Notes under the pieces: generated by a model | What the model was told of the DNA's origin: nothing | The model's database searches: none | What the model saw: the letters and a program-made list of their open reading frames with translations, nothing else | Program-made: the position numbers and the translations under genes | Source: Trichuris trichiura | Lineage: Eukaryota > Nematoda > Enoplea > Trichinellida > Trichuridae | NCBI GenBank assembly: GCA_037903355.1 | Contig: JBAJFE010000046.1 | Coordinates: forward strand, 124,001 to 188,000 | Direction: 5' to 3' | DNA length: 64,000 nt | In this document: positions 1-12,400 of the stretch, piece after piece | Layout: every line of letters starts with the position of its first letter | Numbering within the stretch: the stretch's first letter is position 1

Positions 1-121
1 TTTAACCTCATCAATACCAGCGGTTACTAATCATCGAGAAAGGTAGAACAAAAATCTGCAGCATTTCGCGCATCTGCCTGACTTTTAGTTTGCTATCGAG
101 AAAAAAATTGAGAAAATGCGT

Positions 122-405
122 AAGCTTATCCTTTCGAAAAACAGGATGTCTTTTAACAGGCTTGAATAGTTTCATAGTAGATCTTCAGATTCACGGGTTT
201 TGCCTGTTGGGTGTAAACAAGCTCCCCAACACTGCTGACGACGGAACACGAGCAGTTCCGAAACGTACGGTATTCGTTTTGTTCTGTAATTTCTCTAACA
301 ATTTGCTCATCCATCCGTTGGTAGGGCATTTTGAAGTTTACTTACAGATACACCCAACAGGCAAAACCCGTGAATCTGAAGATCTACTATGAAGCTTATC
401 CTTTC
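122..405 (+). mobile_element. Leader-plus-palindrome element, copy 1
   Basis: A 14 bp direct repeat, AAGCTTATCCTTTC, lies at 122-135 and 392-405 and looks like a target-site duplication. Inside it is a unique leader (about 136-172) containing GGATGTCTTTTAACAGG, followed by inverted arms at 173-214 and 350-391 (42 bases each, essentially perfect). The interior is not palindromic. At about 316-340 it carries the motif CTCATCCATCCGTTGG, shared with the arms of the copies at 4.2 kb and 19.4 kb. No coding capacity is visible. The leader resembles that of the other copies in this window. The shared architecture is seen directly; mobility is inferred. Confidence 0.75.
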
Positions 406-3400
406 TTGGAAAGAATTTTTAATTTCTTGTCTTAAAGCACCAATAATCGTTGCATGACCAAATTTTAAGCAAAGCAGTGAGTAGATGTTCGTAATGCTTG
501 TTGGTGAAGTTCTTGAATGACAGATGAACGAGAAGTTAGAACCCTCCCCTCCTTAAAGTAGCCACTAAATAGAAATATGTTACACTTTTCTAGTCACCAT
601 GCAGATGTTCTTGTATCCAATGTTGGTTTGAAACGTCGCTTTGGTTCGTTATCTCGTTTGTTGTGCGATTTAGTAAACACGTCACTTGCGTTCATAATTC
701 CCATGCTTCTCTTCCAATTTTAAAAGATTTCTCCTGGTTTCTCGGTGCATAAGGGAAACCGCTTATCCACTTGACACGTTATTCTAAGTGTCATATGCTG
801 TACCCAAGGATGCACAAGAAATTACAGTACAAAATTAATTAAGCAGACATGATACGCACCTTTCAAAACACTTGATTTCATTGGTTTACTACTAACGCTT
901 TTGTTGTTCCTTTCGCTTCAACGTTGTTCCTATACGATTCCTTCGCGTGACCTCGTTGATTAGCAACCGGCAACGCGTAGATTTCATGGGTGAATAAAAC
1001 TCAGCGTTGACAACTCACAAGTTTTCCTTATAAATTGCCTTCCAATCGATGACAATAATAACCACCTTAATCTATTTCAGAGACTAAATGCAAGCCGGTT
1101 AAGATTTTTTTGTTTGTCATTTCTAAGCAAGCTGTGCCGTTAGAAGTATCAATCCATTAAAAATTCTTCTGAATTTAGTTGAATGAGATTTGTAACTTTT
1201 CATCAAAATAGTAGTTATTCTTGCAATCTGACGTTGTTATTCCGGCAGAAAATTTGTTTTTCTTATAAAATAGCGCTGAGTTTCCATTATTCGATTATAC
1301 GACTGTTTATAGCGGATCGACTTACAAGTAATAGTTATCGAGCTATTACTACCGAGTGTTACTACCTTTGTAATTTCACCAGTGTTGTCTCAGTTCCCAG
1401 TTTCAGCACTGAAGCAAAAGGTATTAAAGTTGAGCGTTCCAGTAGCAAAGATATCTGATAAGCATCATTGTTGCTTCTGCAAAGTAGGTGCTTCTTGTTT
1501 TACAAAAAGATTGCTTAGTAATCGAAAAACGAACTTCATTTGTCATTACATTCGGAACTTTGTTTGTCCGGCTGATAGCAAAGTGGACAATAAGTGATGA
1601 AAACTGAAGATGAAAGTGGAGACATAAAGGGGTCAGCGAATTTGGTTACAGCTTAAAAGTTTAAAAAAGTCGGTTAAGTTGGTTCTCTTAAGCTAATACT
1701 CTGGGGTACTAAATAAGCGTATTAGCGGCTAATCTTTTTGCATGTTTCTGTTCAATAACTCGTCATTTCATCTTTTGATTCTATTTATTTTTTACCTACT
1801 TCAGTTTCTTTCTTCTTTCCTTATTCTTCTCTTGCTTGTTCTTTTCGGCATTCTTCCTCCGTCATTTGTATTTTTAGTTTATTTCTATATTATAACAACG
1901 AAGAAAGCAAAAAAGACGCTGGGATGAATTACAATAATGAAATTCCATTTCCAGTTCAGGCTGTATGTAACTGGAAGAAGAACAGGAAAACAAAACAAAA
2001 GAAAAGAATGAACTACGTATTAAGTTATGAGGAACGTGTAGTGCGAAAAGAACAGCCACTAGTATAGCGATTTGGTACAATGAACCAATTTTAAAGCATT
2101 TTTCTGAATTTTCCACTGTTAAGGCGTTCACTGTACTCTTTTTGTCACCTTTATCATTTCCATTTTTTACCATTTGCTTTGACGACCCTATGGAAAGCCC
2201 ATTTCTAAAGTCCTTTAAAGAAGCAAGGGTTCAACTTTTCGTTGCCAGACGGATTCTTTCTGTAAAATTAAGTCAGTGATGAAATCAATGCGCCTAAAAA
2301 GGAAATAGGCGTTTAACGCTCTCCTAACTTGTCCACACGCAATATCTTCTTTCATCTTCTGTGCAGTTGAAGCTGTAACGGTTTAGAACGGGATCTCTTA
2401 ATTTCATATCGTGCAGAGAAAATTAGCCCTTCTTGGGGAACTTTTACTCATAACTCTTCCACTTTTCGTAGCGATTTCCGTATAGTTCTTCTCTTTTGAG
2501 CTATAACCTGCTTTTTCAATTTTATTTTTCATTTTTGCGATCATCAGATATGGAGCGTTTGGATCTCACTTGATCCATTAGCACTAAAGCTCTTATCACT
2601 CAGTTTGACAGATTTTGTCTTTTGTAAGTCTCCCTGCCGGATTAACTTTGGCATGGAGTTCAGCTGTCAGGTCTATCATCTGCCGTCGCCAAGCCTGTCT
2701 GGCAATGGTGTGAGCAATGAATCGGCCAGAAGAACGTTTATTTACAATAAAATGAGAGCTCTCAAATCGTGCCAGAGCCCTCGTCAGTGCATGATGTAAA
2801 AGTAGGTAGGGGAACGAGATGGTAATAAATGTTTTAAATTAAGAGTTCCAGTTTAAAATGAACTGCTTGCCAAATTGTCAAAACACGATAATGAGAAGTG
2901 GTGTCCACGGCTAATACGCAGTCATTCCCCCATGCAACAAGATAAATGCGTTCTTGGGAAACCTTACATTCTACGAAATCGCTTTATACAATGCACGTTA
3001 AGTATAAGAAATTGGGACTAAGGGGAAGTACTTAAAAGTTCACTTACTTAGGCATAAAAAGTGAGAATCGGTTATAAAAGTGTAAGAATTAAAAAGAAAG
3101 CATTAGTAAAGTACGTGTAAAGTATCTGTAGGGCTTTAGTATACAGTGCTGCGACGTGTCTTTAAACAAACTGAGACCCGAGATTACGGGAACTGTCCTA
3201 AGAGCTCCGTTCTGAGGCGTTCCGGTGAAACGGATACAACGTAATTACGTGTAATGAAAATAAAAGATTTAAATGGTTCATTCGCATTCTCAGTTCATTG
3301 CATCTTCAAGGATGATAAAAGTATGCGACTTGCTGATCTCAACGTAGGGGTTAATGAAACTGGCCAACTTGTTTGGAAGCTTTGATGCCGAGAGGGAGGC
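406..3400. other. Intergenic or intronic DNA, no supported gene
   Basis: Only short open frames of fewer than about 100 codons occur here. None has recognisable domains or a convincing chain of splice sites. T-rich and A-rich tracts are frequent, for example around 1742-1920. I found no RNA gene or repeat structure that I can support. Confidence 0.5.
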
Positions 3401-3419
3401 TTTTGCTGCTCAGTCATTA

Positions 3420-3608
3420 CAGTAAAACCCATGAATTTGACCACTGCTATATGGTGACCACCTCCCTGAGTTGACCGAATTTTGACCAGTTGATTTGTCC
3501 GCACGTTAGCCGAGCCACTTATACCCACTTCCTATATGTTGACCACCTCCTATGTTGACCAGTTTTCCCCAGTCCGTTGGGTGGTCAACTTAAGAAGGTT
3601 TTACTGTA
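3420..3608. mobile_element. pogo/Tigger-type MITE
   Basis: Both ends begin with CAGTAAAACC next to a TA dinucleotide (TA at 3418-3419 and 3609-3610), in inverted orientation, which is the pogo/Tigger (Tc1-mariner superfamily) pattern. The terminal inverted repeats continue imperfectly with a TTGACCAC motif. Further TTGACCA-type motifs recur in the roughly 189 bp interior, for example near 3463-3470, 3540-3545 and 3555-3560. There is no transposase; it would need an autonomous relative. Imperfect arms suggest an old copy. Confidence 0.75.
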
Positions 3609-4149
3609 AATAGTTTCTGCCGGCATTTGTCGTTTTCATTTAAATTTTCAGTTCCCTGTTCCTCGTGATGGTGCTCTGTAATTGCAGACACTGTCGGCCA
3701 TTTGCGGGGAGAGTTCATTTCAGGCGTGCTTCTTAATGTTGTTATTCGCTGCGTGTGGATTGAACAAAGTGCATTTCGCCAGTAGAAACAAGGATTGCAA
3801 TGTGCAGTCGCAAAGTAGATCGAATCTTTTCTAAAACGAACGTAAATTTCGTGCCATCTGTCACCACGATTTCTCATAAATAGCTGTGTTATACGAATTC
3901 TACTGCCAAACTTGTTGAATAGGGTTATCTTTTCTCGCGTATGTCGAATCTCATATTCAGTTTGACAGAAGCCTGATTAATTGATGAAAGCAAAGAATCT
4001 TTCAGATGTTGACCCGTCGCGTCTTCAGCATTTGACATCATGGCGAGGAGACGCTGATGGCTAGACAAGACAATTTCTGAAAGCACCCTTCTCATTTTTT
4101 ATTGTTCTTAACAATTGAACTGTTTTCTGTCGCGTTGATTATTTAGAAC

Positions 4150-4465
4150 TGGTTTATTCAAACTACTTCATACGGTATGTGTTCTTGCCCGTTGATGGGT
4201 TCTGAAATTAAACCGAAGCAAATGCCCTACTAACGGATGGATGAGCAATTATTAAGAAAAAATACAGAACAAGTACAGAACACTTTGTTCTAAGTACTTG
4301 TTCTGTATTTTTTCTTAATAATTGCTCATCCATCCGTTGGTTGGGCATTTGCTTCGTTTTAATTTCAGAACCCATCAACGGGCAAGAACACTTACCGTAT
4401 GAAGTAGTGATGAAAATCCATTGCCCCGTTAAGAAACACCCCGTGTTCAAGATGGTTTATTCAAA
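4150..4465 (-). mobile_element. Leader-plus-palindrome element, copy 2
   Basis: The 13 bp repeat TGGTTTATTCAAA flanks the insertion at 4150-4162 and 4453-4465. Long inverted arms run from about 4163-4276 and 4293-4407 with few mismatches around a short loop, so a transcript would form a hairpin of more than 110 bp. The leader lies on the right in reverse orientation (4408-4452); read on the minus strand it contains GGTGTTTCTTAACGGGG. It is the same subfamily as the copy at 19253-19560. No protein is encoded; open frames across the arms are artefacts of the palindrome. Confidence 0.85.
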
Positions 4466-4603
4466 ATAAAACGTTTGCGGCTTTGCTACCCGTTCGTTAT
4501 AACGAACGGGTAGCAAAGCCGCAAACGTTTTATTCTGAATAACGCACCCGTTAGAAAGGAGGAGAAAAAGAAAAGAGAAAAAAGAAGAATTGGTTTATTC
4601 AAA
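4453..4603 (-). mobile_element. Leader-plus-palindrome element, copy 3 (adjacent)
   Basis: A 70-base perfect palindrome (arms 4465-4499 and 4500-4534, no loop) is followed by a reversed leader and A/G-rich tail (4535-4590). A third copy of TGGTTTATTCAAA is at 4591-4603. On the minus strand the leader reads CTCCTTTCTAACGGGTGCG, matching the leader motif of the other copies, although the palindrome body is unrelated in sequence to copy 2. The shared 13 bp repeat suggests that two elements inserted successively at one site. Confidence 0.8.
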
Positions 4604-7600
4604 TTCATTAATGTGGAAATACTCGTTGCAATGGAACACAATGTTGCGTGGTAGGAGATGTTAACTTGACTGCTAGCTTTTACCTCAGCAAACAGAATAT
4701 AATTTGAAACTAAGAGTGTTGCTATGTTCGACTGATCTTAAAAATCGATCAAGCATAGGAACACTATGTCGCAGAAGGTGCAAAAGTGTAGCAAACAGAA
4801 TTTTTCTGCGATGATCAAAATAGACTAGTGCATCCAGAATGATATTACTGCGTTTAAGTAGAAAGTTATTCTGTAGTTATTGCGCTTTTACGTTAACGCT
4901 GAAGAAAGTTAAAGTCAAATATTTAAAACATAATTTACAAAATTTTGCATATTATTCAGCTTTTTAGCAATTGTAAGTGACTGAATTTTCAGTTATTCTT
5001 GAACTTAAAAATCCTTCAGGCGTTTCAGTTCTTCTCTGTATATGCGTATTCATAAAGAATATTTGGACAACCAGTGCGTGATGTCCAACGCTTATTTACG
5101 GCTAGTCTGAGCCAAAAGCGGCTTGTCGCGAATGCATAGTTTACGATATGCGATTTTGTTAATTTTTACGGAATTGATCGGTTTATTAAAGACATTTTTT
5201 TTTATTTCGGAACCGTCTCCATTCTTCTTGTCCCATCACCAGCGAAATAAAATGACGTGACAGTGAAAATGCAATTCCCCGCAATTGGTTCGTGTTCTCT
5301 TTGTAAATGTGGAAGCAGTCGATTGGTTCTTTGTGAAACGTTTTCTGTCAAATGTAGCCTTCAGGGGCCGCCCTATCGGATGACAGACCAGGTAGAATCC
5401 AAAAGCCGTACAGGTATCATAAAGCTTTCTTCATAAAAGGAAATGTATGAGGTAAATATGCTACGAAAATATTAACGTTTTTACTGGACAGTCATTCTAC
5501 TGCTTTCAAGAACGCAAAATTCCGGGTGACGCGCACGCATATTACTTTGCTCGTCATTTTTAATGACCTCAAAATCTTGATAATTTGTACAGAACGGCTG
5601 TTTCCATTGAGTAAATTGTAAACTAAAAGACAGCTTTCGCGACCCGGCTGGTCCTGTCTTTGTTGCTGAATATGAGGTTACTTTCGACGAATCTGTACCA
5701 TTCGACGCTAGAGATAGGATCAGTCGCACCTTATAAGTTCTATCTCGTTTTATCTATTAATCTATTCGTTGGAAACGGTAATTCCATACAAATTACGAAA
5801 TTCCCGTTATCTATTATGGGATAACTCTGGAAACGTAACGTCTTGAAACTTATTCCGTGATCCTGTAGAAGGGAAATAACCGGCAAAAATTGTGATAGCC
5901 GGACTATTATTAAGGCAACAAAGTACACATTTCTGCGGCAGCAATACCTGCGCAACATTTTTTGTACTATTTTCAGTGCTTCTTTTATCCAACAAGCACC
6001 TGAGAGATGATTTGAAGATGAGATGAAAATGCGCAAATTATTGCCTTATATAATGAAAAACTCGACGGTGATATCTACGCTTCTGTACACGTGAACGACC
6101 CGGAAGCTCATACGGAGGCCTTATTTAGTTTTCATTCCGTCAAATGCCTTCGGTCCTGTTTTCGTAGACAAGCTGTGAATACTAATCCACTGCTTCTCAG
6201 AGCATTATGTTGTCTACAGTCAAGAATTTGCTCACTACATTCTACCAGAAAAACAAGCTTTCTCAAACTGAGGTTTCGCAAAGTTTTACAGGGGAAAATT
6301 TATACATTACGTAACCTGCGAATGTCTGGATAAATACACAGCCGCATATGCGATAATGGGTTCCAAAGCTTTCTGCAGGTAGCCCGAACGAGCATACATT
6401 ATGTTTTACTTGTTCCTTTACAATTTTGTTATCACTGAATGTATAAATAGGCACAATAATAAAGCAACGGTAATCACTGATGATAAAATAGAACAATTAT
6501 GTAAATTCGTTGGAAACTCAATTATCCAAGATAATTTTTGCCAGGTTTAACTCGCATAATTAGAAATTCAGGTATTCGAGTATTTGCTTTGTTTGTCAGT
6601 CCTTTGTATGTCTTTTGACTTCATTTACTGCCAACCTCATTTGTCAAAGATATCCTACAAGAACATTGTTCTACCACTTACCATCAAGATGACATGCCTT
6701 TAAAAAATTTGCGCATGTTGGCCTTAGCGTCGTTATGGTTTTTTGACTGCCAAGCTGCAGATATTTTTCAAGCACAGCGTGGCTTTTCAACCGTATCCCT
6801 CTTGTTCTACCAACATGGTACTGCAACTTCTAAACAGCGATATAGCTTATCACGATGTGTGCTTGCAGTTTTTATTTTACCTCTCAGCCAGAACTTCTCT
6901 CACTCTGGATTCCCTTTTTACGTTTAGCATTCAGTCAGAAGTTTCATAGTCATTCACTATTTCAAACTCTGAATGTTCATTTTGTCCAGTTACATGTCAG
7001 CGTCAAAGTTGTCGCATGTGCTTAATATCGAAAGGGTTTGTGGGAAATCAAAGATTTCTACTGCAATTGTGCATCATGCAGCTAAGGTTATTTTGCTCTG
7101 CCATTCGATTTTGCTCTTCTGCTGAAGAGTAGTCCTTGGTCATTCAGGTCGATGAAACACAACTTTTTCAAACCTTTCAATTACTCTTTGCAAAAGGTTG
7201 TATGTTCAATCCCATTAGAAGTGCATTAAGTAAAATAAGGTTTTCTTCAGCACAACGTATTTGATAAACGTGCAGTCTGTTTGATAACAGAGGCAACTAC
7301 TGCATTATTAATCAACAGCTAAGATTCACTTCGTGGATAAGCTGGATTAAGAGGAGACACTTGTTTTGGAGAATAATTTCTCAACACTTTACTCCCCCCA
7401 GTGCCCGTCCTCCTATACTGCTGGTTGCTGACCTTTTCAGAGACTACATCCCCTCATCCTGCATTCCTCCTCTTTTTATTAAAATGCACTTTATCTTCCG
7501 CCCACTTCCTTCGGCTTCCAATGCTTTCACTCACGACCTTGGTTTCTTGAGTCCGCTGAAATGTTCACGGCCTCTAGAGGTATTAACGCCTAGTTAGAAC

Positions 7601-7711
7601 ACAATTGTAGGCCAAGATGGAGGAATTTTTCATCACGGCACTCCGAATGGCGATAAAGATTTAACGCGCATGGCTCGCTTGTTTCTGAAATTCTGTTTTT
7701 AATATTTTCAG
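4604..7711. other. Mostly unassigned; isolated exon-like frame on minus strand
   Basis: No gene is confidently supported. A minus-strand frame of about 85 codons (5481-5735) is rich in Ser/Thr and sits after a possible acceptor near 5735, but no partner exons with matching phase and no recognisable domain were found. The remaining short frames look like chance. Confidence 0.3.
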
Positions 7712-8120
7712 GCTGCGCTCAACAACTAAGAACAAGACCGCTGATGGGCAGTGAGCCAGTTGTACGTAAATATAAGCAAGCAGGTGTAATTGCTGGTCAT
7801 TTAATCTTGCAGGCGGTGAGTATTTTCCAGTTTATTAAACTTGCAGATCTGGTGGTTCCGAAATCATTTGGGCACTTTACCTTTTCAAATAAATCGTTAC
7901 TTAGTGATTGTAATAATAATTGTTTTTCCGTGGCACTAACTATAAGACACATGTGCAAAATGTTTACATAATGAATGAGAAACAATTAGTGGTGTCTTTA
8001 ACATAGAACCGCCTGCCATAAAATTATTAAATAAAGTCAGTCTTGACGAGCATCTCAATGCTGAAAACTTGTGTTGTTCTTTGCAGGATTCCACTAATGG
8101 CAACGGACAAGAGATTACAG
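7712..8120 (+). CDS. Possible two-exon fragment of an unrecognised gene
   Basis: A frame at 7712-7815 follows a good acceptor (TTTTCAG) and ends at a strong GTGAGT donor in phase 0. It joins 8087-8120, which lies between a TTTGCAG acceptor and a GTATAC donor, and the codon phase is kept. The joined product includes KQAGVIAGHLILQA followed by DSTNGNGQEIT. No start codon, stop codon or family could be assigned. It could be an internal part of a longer gene or chance. Confidence 0.3.
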
Positions 8121-9462
8121 GTATACCGAAAGAATAATGGAATAGATTGGCGCGAATGAATTGATTGAATAAGCTAACAAAAGAGAAAGTCTTTCATAGA
8201 AATGTTGAATTAAATTTCTAATTATTTTTCGCCTAAGTTTTTTTTAGTGGAAGTTGGTCAATTTATCCGTTTCTCCATAACAGGTTATCTATTTATGATG
8301 GTTTATTAGTATCTCATAAGTTTGTACGGGAGGAAACCTTTTATTGCAGTTGCGTAAAGCGGAGAATCCATAATTAAACCTTCCTCATTGCCAGTGTCAG
8401 TGCAATGGTGAACTGAACGAAGCGATTGGCGCCTGATGACGGTCTGAAAGATGGATTAAGATTTAAGCAGCGACTTTCTACGTAATGTTTGTAAAACGTA
8501 TTGTAAAAATTTTAATAAGGCTGAATTGCATCGATCTTGTTCTTACTTGTCCTTGCTCGTTATGTGAATTGACCATTTGCATATCGTGCAGTCGGTGTCC
8601 CCCATTGTGACGCGGACATAAAGTCTCATAAACGACGATGTATTCTTCTGTATTCGGACGACAAATAAGAGCAAGAAGGAATAGTCCGGTCGTCCTACAA
8701 GACCGATGAAGTTTAACTTTATTTCGATTTTCATAGCAGTTGTTACTGTTCTTTCATGGAGTCACCACTCAAACTCAACCATTCCTTTTCAGAATGTCCG
8801 CAGGCACCAATCGCCACATTAATCCTGCCACTGTAATGCTACTTATGATTGCGAAAATAGTGCATTGTTTTTGGAAGTTTGCTAATTTTTCTTTTGCCAT
8901 GCTCTTATATTTGGTCAGATAGGCAGCTTAGAATTACCGCTTCTTACCAACATAGTACTAGATTGTAAGTTACTAAATGATTCATTGACTTCGATTGTGC
9001 AGTTGAGCGTATCTGTTGAAATAGAATGTGGCCCTGCAGTCATGTTCTATCGAATGCTAAAGCCATAACTGACTTTCAATATTGTTGCGTACACTAGTTA
9101 TTAACATAAATAATTTACTTAAATTTAAGAAGTGTAATATTTATGCGCTAATGGCGGATTCAATTTTATGCATGCTAAAGTAGCGAGGTACTACATGAAT
9201 TGATCGAGAAGAAATCGTTAATATGAAAATAGCGAAATTTAATTGAGTCTACCGTTGTATCAGAATGTTCCAATGTTTTGTAGACTATTAGGCGACCTGT
9301 CAAATCTTAAGCAACTGCAGTGACGCGGAATGGAAAGATGTACTAGTTCTTAGTGATTCCTTAGGCAACGGAGTAAATTACAGCTCTTGTGGCTTTTTTG
9401 AATGTTGGCAAAATTGAAGTCACTAACTGATTGCTAAATATTGCATTCCATCTAGCTTCGTG

Positions 9463-12400
9463 ATGCAAGAAAATGGAAATAGTTCAATTGCATTTGGAAA
9501 CTTTTCTACGCAACAACCGGAAGCTGACGATTCTTCTGACAATACTATTCATGCAGTTGCAGGCCTTCTAAACTTCTCCTGCAACTTAACTCTTTTTGCG
9601 GCCATTTTGTGTAAGAACCGCCGAACTAGGATGGACAGATTTCTGGCAGGTACGCCGTTCTTTCTTTCGCATTGTCACTCCTTACTCTTTGTATTTGTTC
9701 ATGTATTTATTCTTTTTCTTTTATACGATGGTTTCTTCGCATGCATTATTGTCATTGTACTTTTTTGTTACAGATTTTTAGCCATGAGAAAATCACATTT
9801 CTAACCTTTTTGTTGAAAACTGTCTAACCAAAGCCGTTTTAACTCATCGCGGTGATACTCAAAAGCTTTAGCAGAGCGCGGGGTTCGTATGCATTAAACA
9901 GAAAACGTGACTTTTACAGCAAAGGATCTACGTCAAGTGTGCCAGGTTTAGTTTCAGGCAGAGGTATCCGCGCGCTGAATGGTGAAAGTTGAGGCACCAT
10001 GTTCATAATGCTAAGTTTTTATGCAGCCATACGTAGCCTGCGTGTCGCAATTTTAGGCGGCTAATCTAAAGGCACTCTCCAGATATTGTCGTAATAGTAA
10101 TATGATCTTGTTTGCGCAAATCACCGCGTATCGTATTACTTTTGAAGAAAAACTTTAATCGTAGTAATCAATGTATTTACTTTGTTTTTGGAACGATTTG
10201 TTTCTGTTACCATTCGACGTTGTAGTTGTAGGACTGTACTTAATGGACAAATAACGCAGCATTTTATCAATAAAAGCGAGAGAGTAAACCTTATTCATGC
10301 ACATTCAACGGTAGGAACTAAAAAAGGAAACTACAAGCAGCGTTCTCTATTTTACTGGCAGCTGACCATCCATGTTCTAATTAGAGTATTCTTTATGGGC
10401 ACCGTCAACATTCAGGAGGAAATAATAGTTTTGAGGAAACGTTGTCATTTACCAGATGTGTTTCAAAGCATGTGTTCTTTCAATTTGCAATAATTGTATT
10501 AATAAATCTTTGCTAAATGAATTAACTGGGTCTGCTGCCCCATTGGCAGTTCGTTTGCAGTTTATGGCAATAATTCTCTCTTGCATCTGGGCACGGTAAT
10601 TCAAATGAGCCTGTGCTGGCTATTATTGGTCGTTATAGGTATTTGAATATTCCGCTCCTTGTAGCAGGTTGATCATTTTTGATTGTGTAAACTTTTATTA
10701 AATCTTGACCTGTTCCGTTTATCCAAAAAAATCAAGCATTCAGAGCTTTCGGATCTGATCTCAACCTGCCCTCCGGGGAAGTGGACGACTGCGACGAATT
10801 GATGCCACGATATCGCTATCTTAACTTAAAGCATATTCGTGTAAAGTGTACCAGATTGATAACATGATGATTACTGCTTTTTGGGTTAAAAGTTCTTCAT
10901 CTACCAGCTGCGCGTTTTGTGTCATTTTGCCCTGAATTTTGTTTCGAAGATGTAGCTTCTTGGTACGGGACGGTAGGTTTTCATGATTCATCTCTTTCTT
11001 TTTACGGAGTATGTTCCGTTAAGAATACAATAAGTTTTCAATTTCCGAAGCTTTCGGACCGAGCCTGACCCGTTCTCAGTGGTACCAAAAGTTACGTAAA
11101 TAGCAACTGCGAGTCGCCAGTCAATCGGTTCTAACGGTTTAAGGCGAGTGTTTTAAAGTCCTGTTTTTGAGGTTTCTTTGTCCGTCAGCTGACTCTGTGT
11201 CTTGTTGCGTGTATGTCGTACTACCTTATGATGTACATTGTGTTCCATTTTTTCTTTTTTATATTTAACTCCATTGTTCTTTTCATGTTCGTTATATCCA
11301 TTGCCATTTGGAAGAAACATGAAACGGGTGAACATATGGAACAGAAATGTGCTGGACTGCACTGTTCCGTTACAGGTGATGCTTTCGGTGCTCTGCCCAT
11401 GGAAATGGAGAGGTCTAGTCTTGGAGAACGTCCCTGATTCCTGGGGATGGTCTCATTTTGAAAATTACTTCTAGCACTGCTTTAAGCGGTTAAATGTTTC
11501 ACGTGTTCACGAAATTTGTGTTATAGTATTTAAGCACTTTCACCAGGATAAACAGCGGAACAGGCATATTCTACAGCGTAAACTATTCCTGCTTCTTTAG
11601 TGAAGAGAACTTATGTTTTGTAGTTGCGCAGAAGTAAACTTAAGTTTTTGGAGCTCTTGAAAATGACTGTGAAGCATAAATTGCTGCTAGCCACTAAACT
11701 TTTTCTCCTAATCCTGCATAGTAGGGCAATATGAGGTGCTGCCTAATAGGGGTGTCAGGCTTTTAGGAAAAATTCGAGTGAAGTTTTCACCAAATGACAT
11801 TCTTTATGAAAAGGTTAGTGTAACAGTTTTTTGAAAAGGGTACCCATGGTGTGATTAAGTTCCGAGCTTAGAAATTCAGGACTTCACAAATTAATTGCTC
11901 TGTTTATTATTCCGCACAGAATTCCACGCAGTACCGATTTGGGAAGGTGGGAGCAGAAGTGGAGACATTAATTTTTGTGAGTAGGTCTGTAAACTTTAGT
12001 CTTCAGCACATCAGCTGTGCGTATAACCAATGCATGAAGGAAAGAAAATGTCTTCCTATGTTTTTTTCGATATTAAAGACAATTTGGTTGGAAAAAATGC
12101 TGTTACAAACTTTGGGAACTGTTCTTCTTTTTAATTTTTTAAAACATCGTCAGCATATAGCTTGTAAAGTCATGCTGCACTTTCGGTACCTGCTGTTACC
12201 AACTACACAATGAGAAAAAGTAGAAAAATGAATGAATCCACCAGAAGAATAATATATCAAAAATTTAAGCGTTGCAATGGAAAAATATTCAGAACATGAT
12301 TTACGCAAGTCGACGCAAAACACGCAAATGTCTAATAAAAGAAATTAAAAAGCTTCCAAAGCTATCAGAAACTAAATGATTTAATTGCACCAAGAGCTTT

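Noticed and set aside
1742..1927. Hydrophobic 61-codon frame that could be a membrane peptide
   Set aside because: The frame arises from a T/C-rich tract; no promoter, splice or homology support.
4208..4450. 80-codon minus frame in copy 2 of the palindromic element
   Set aside because: It spans the hairpin arms and is a by-product of the inverted repeat.
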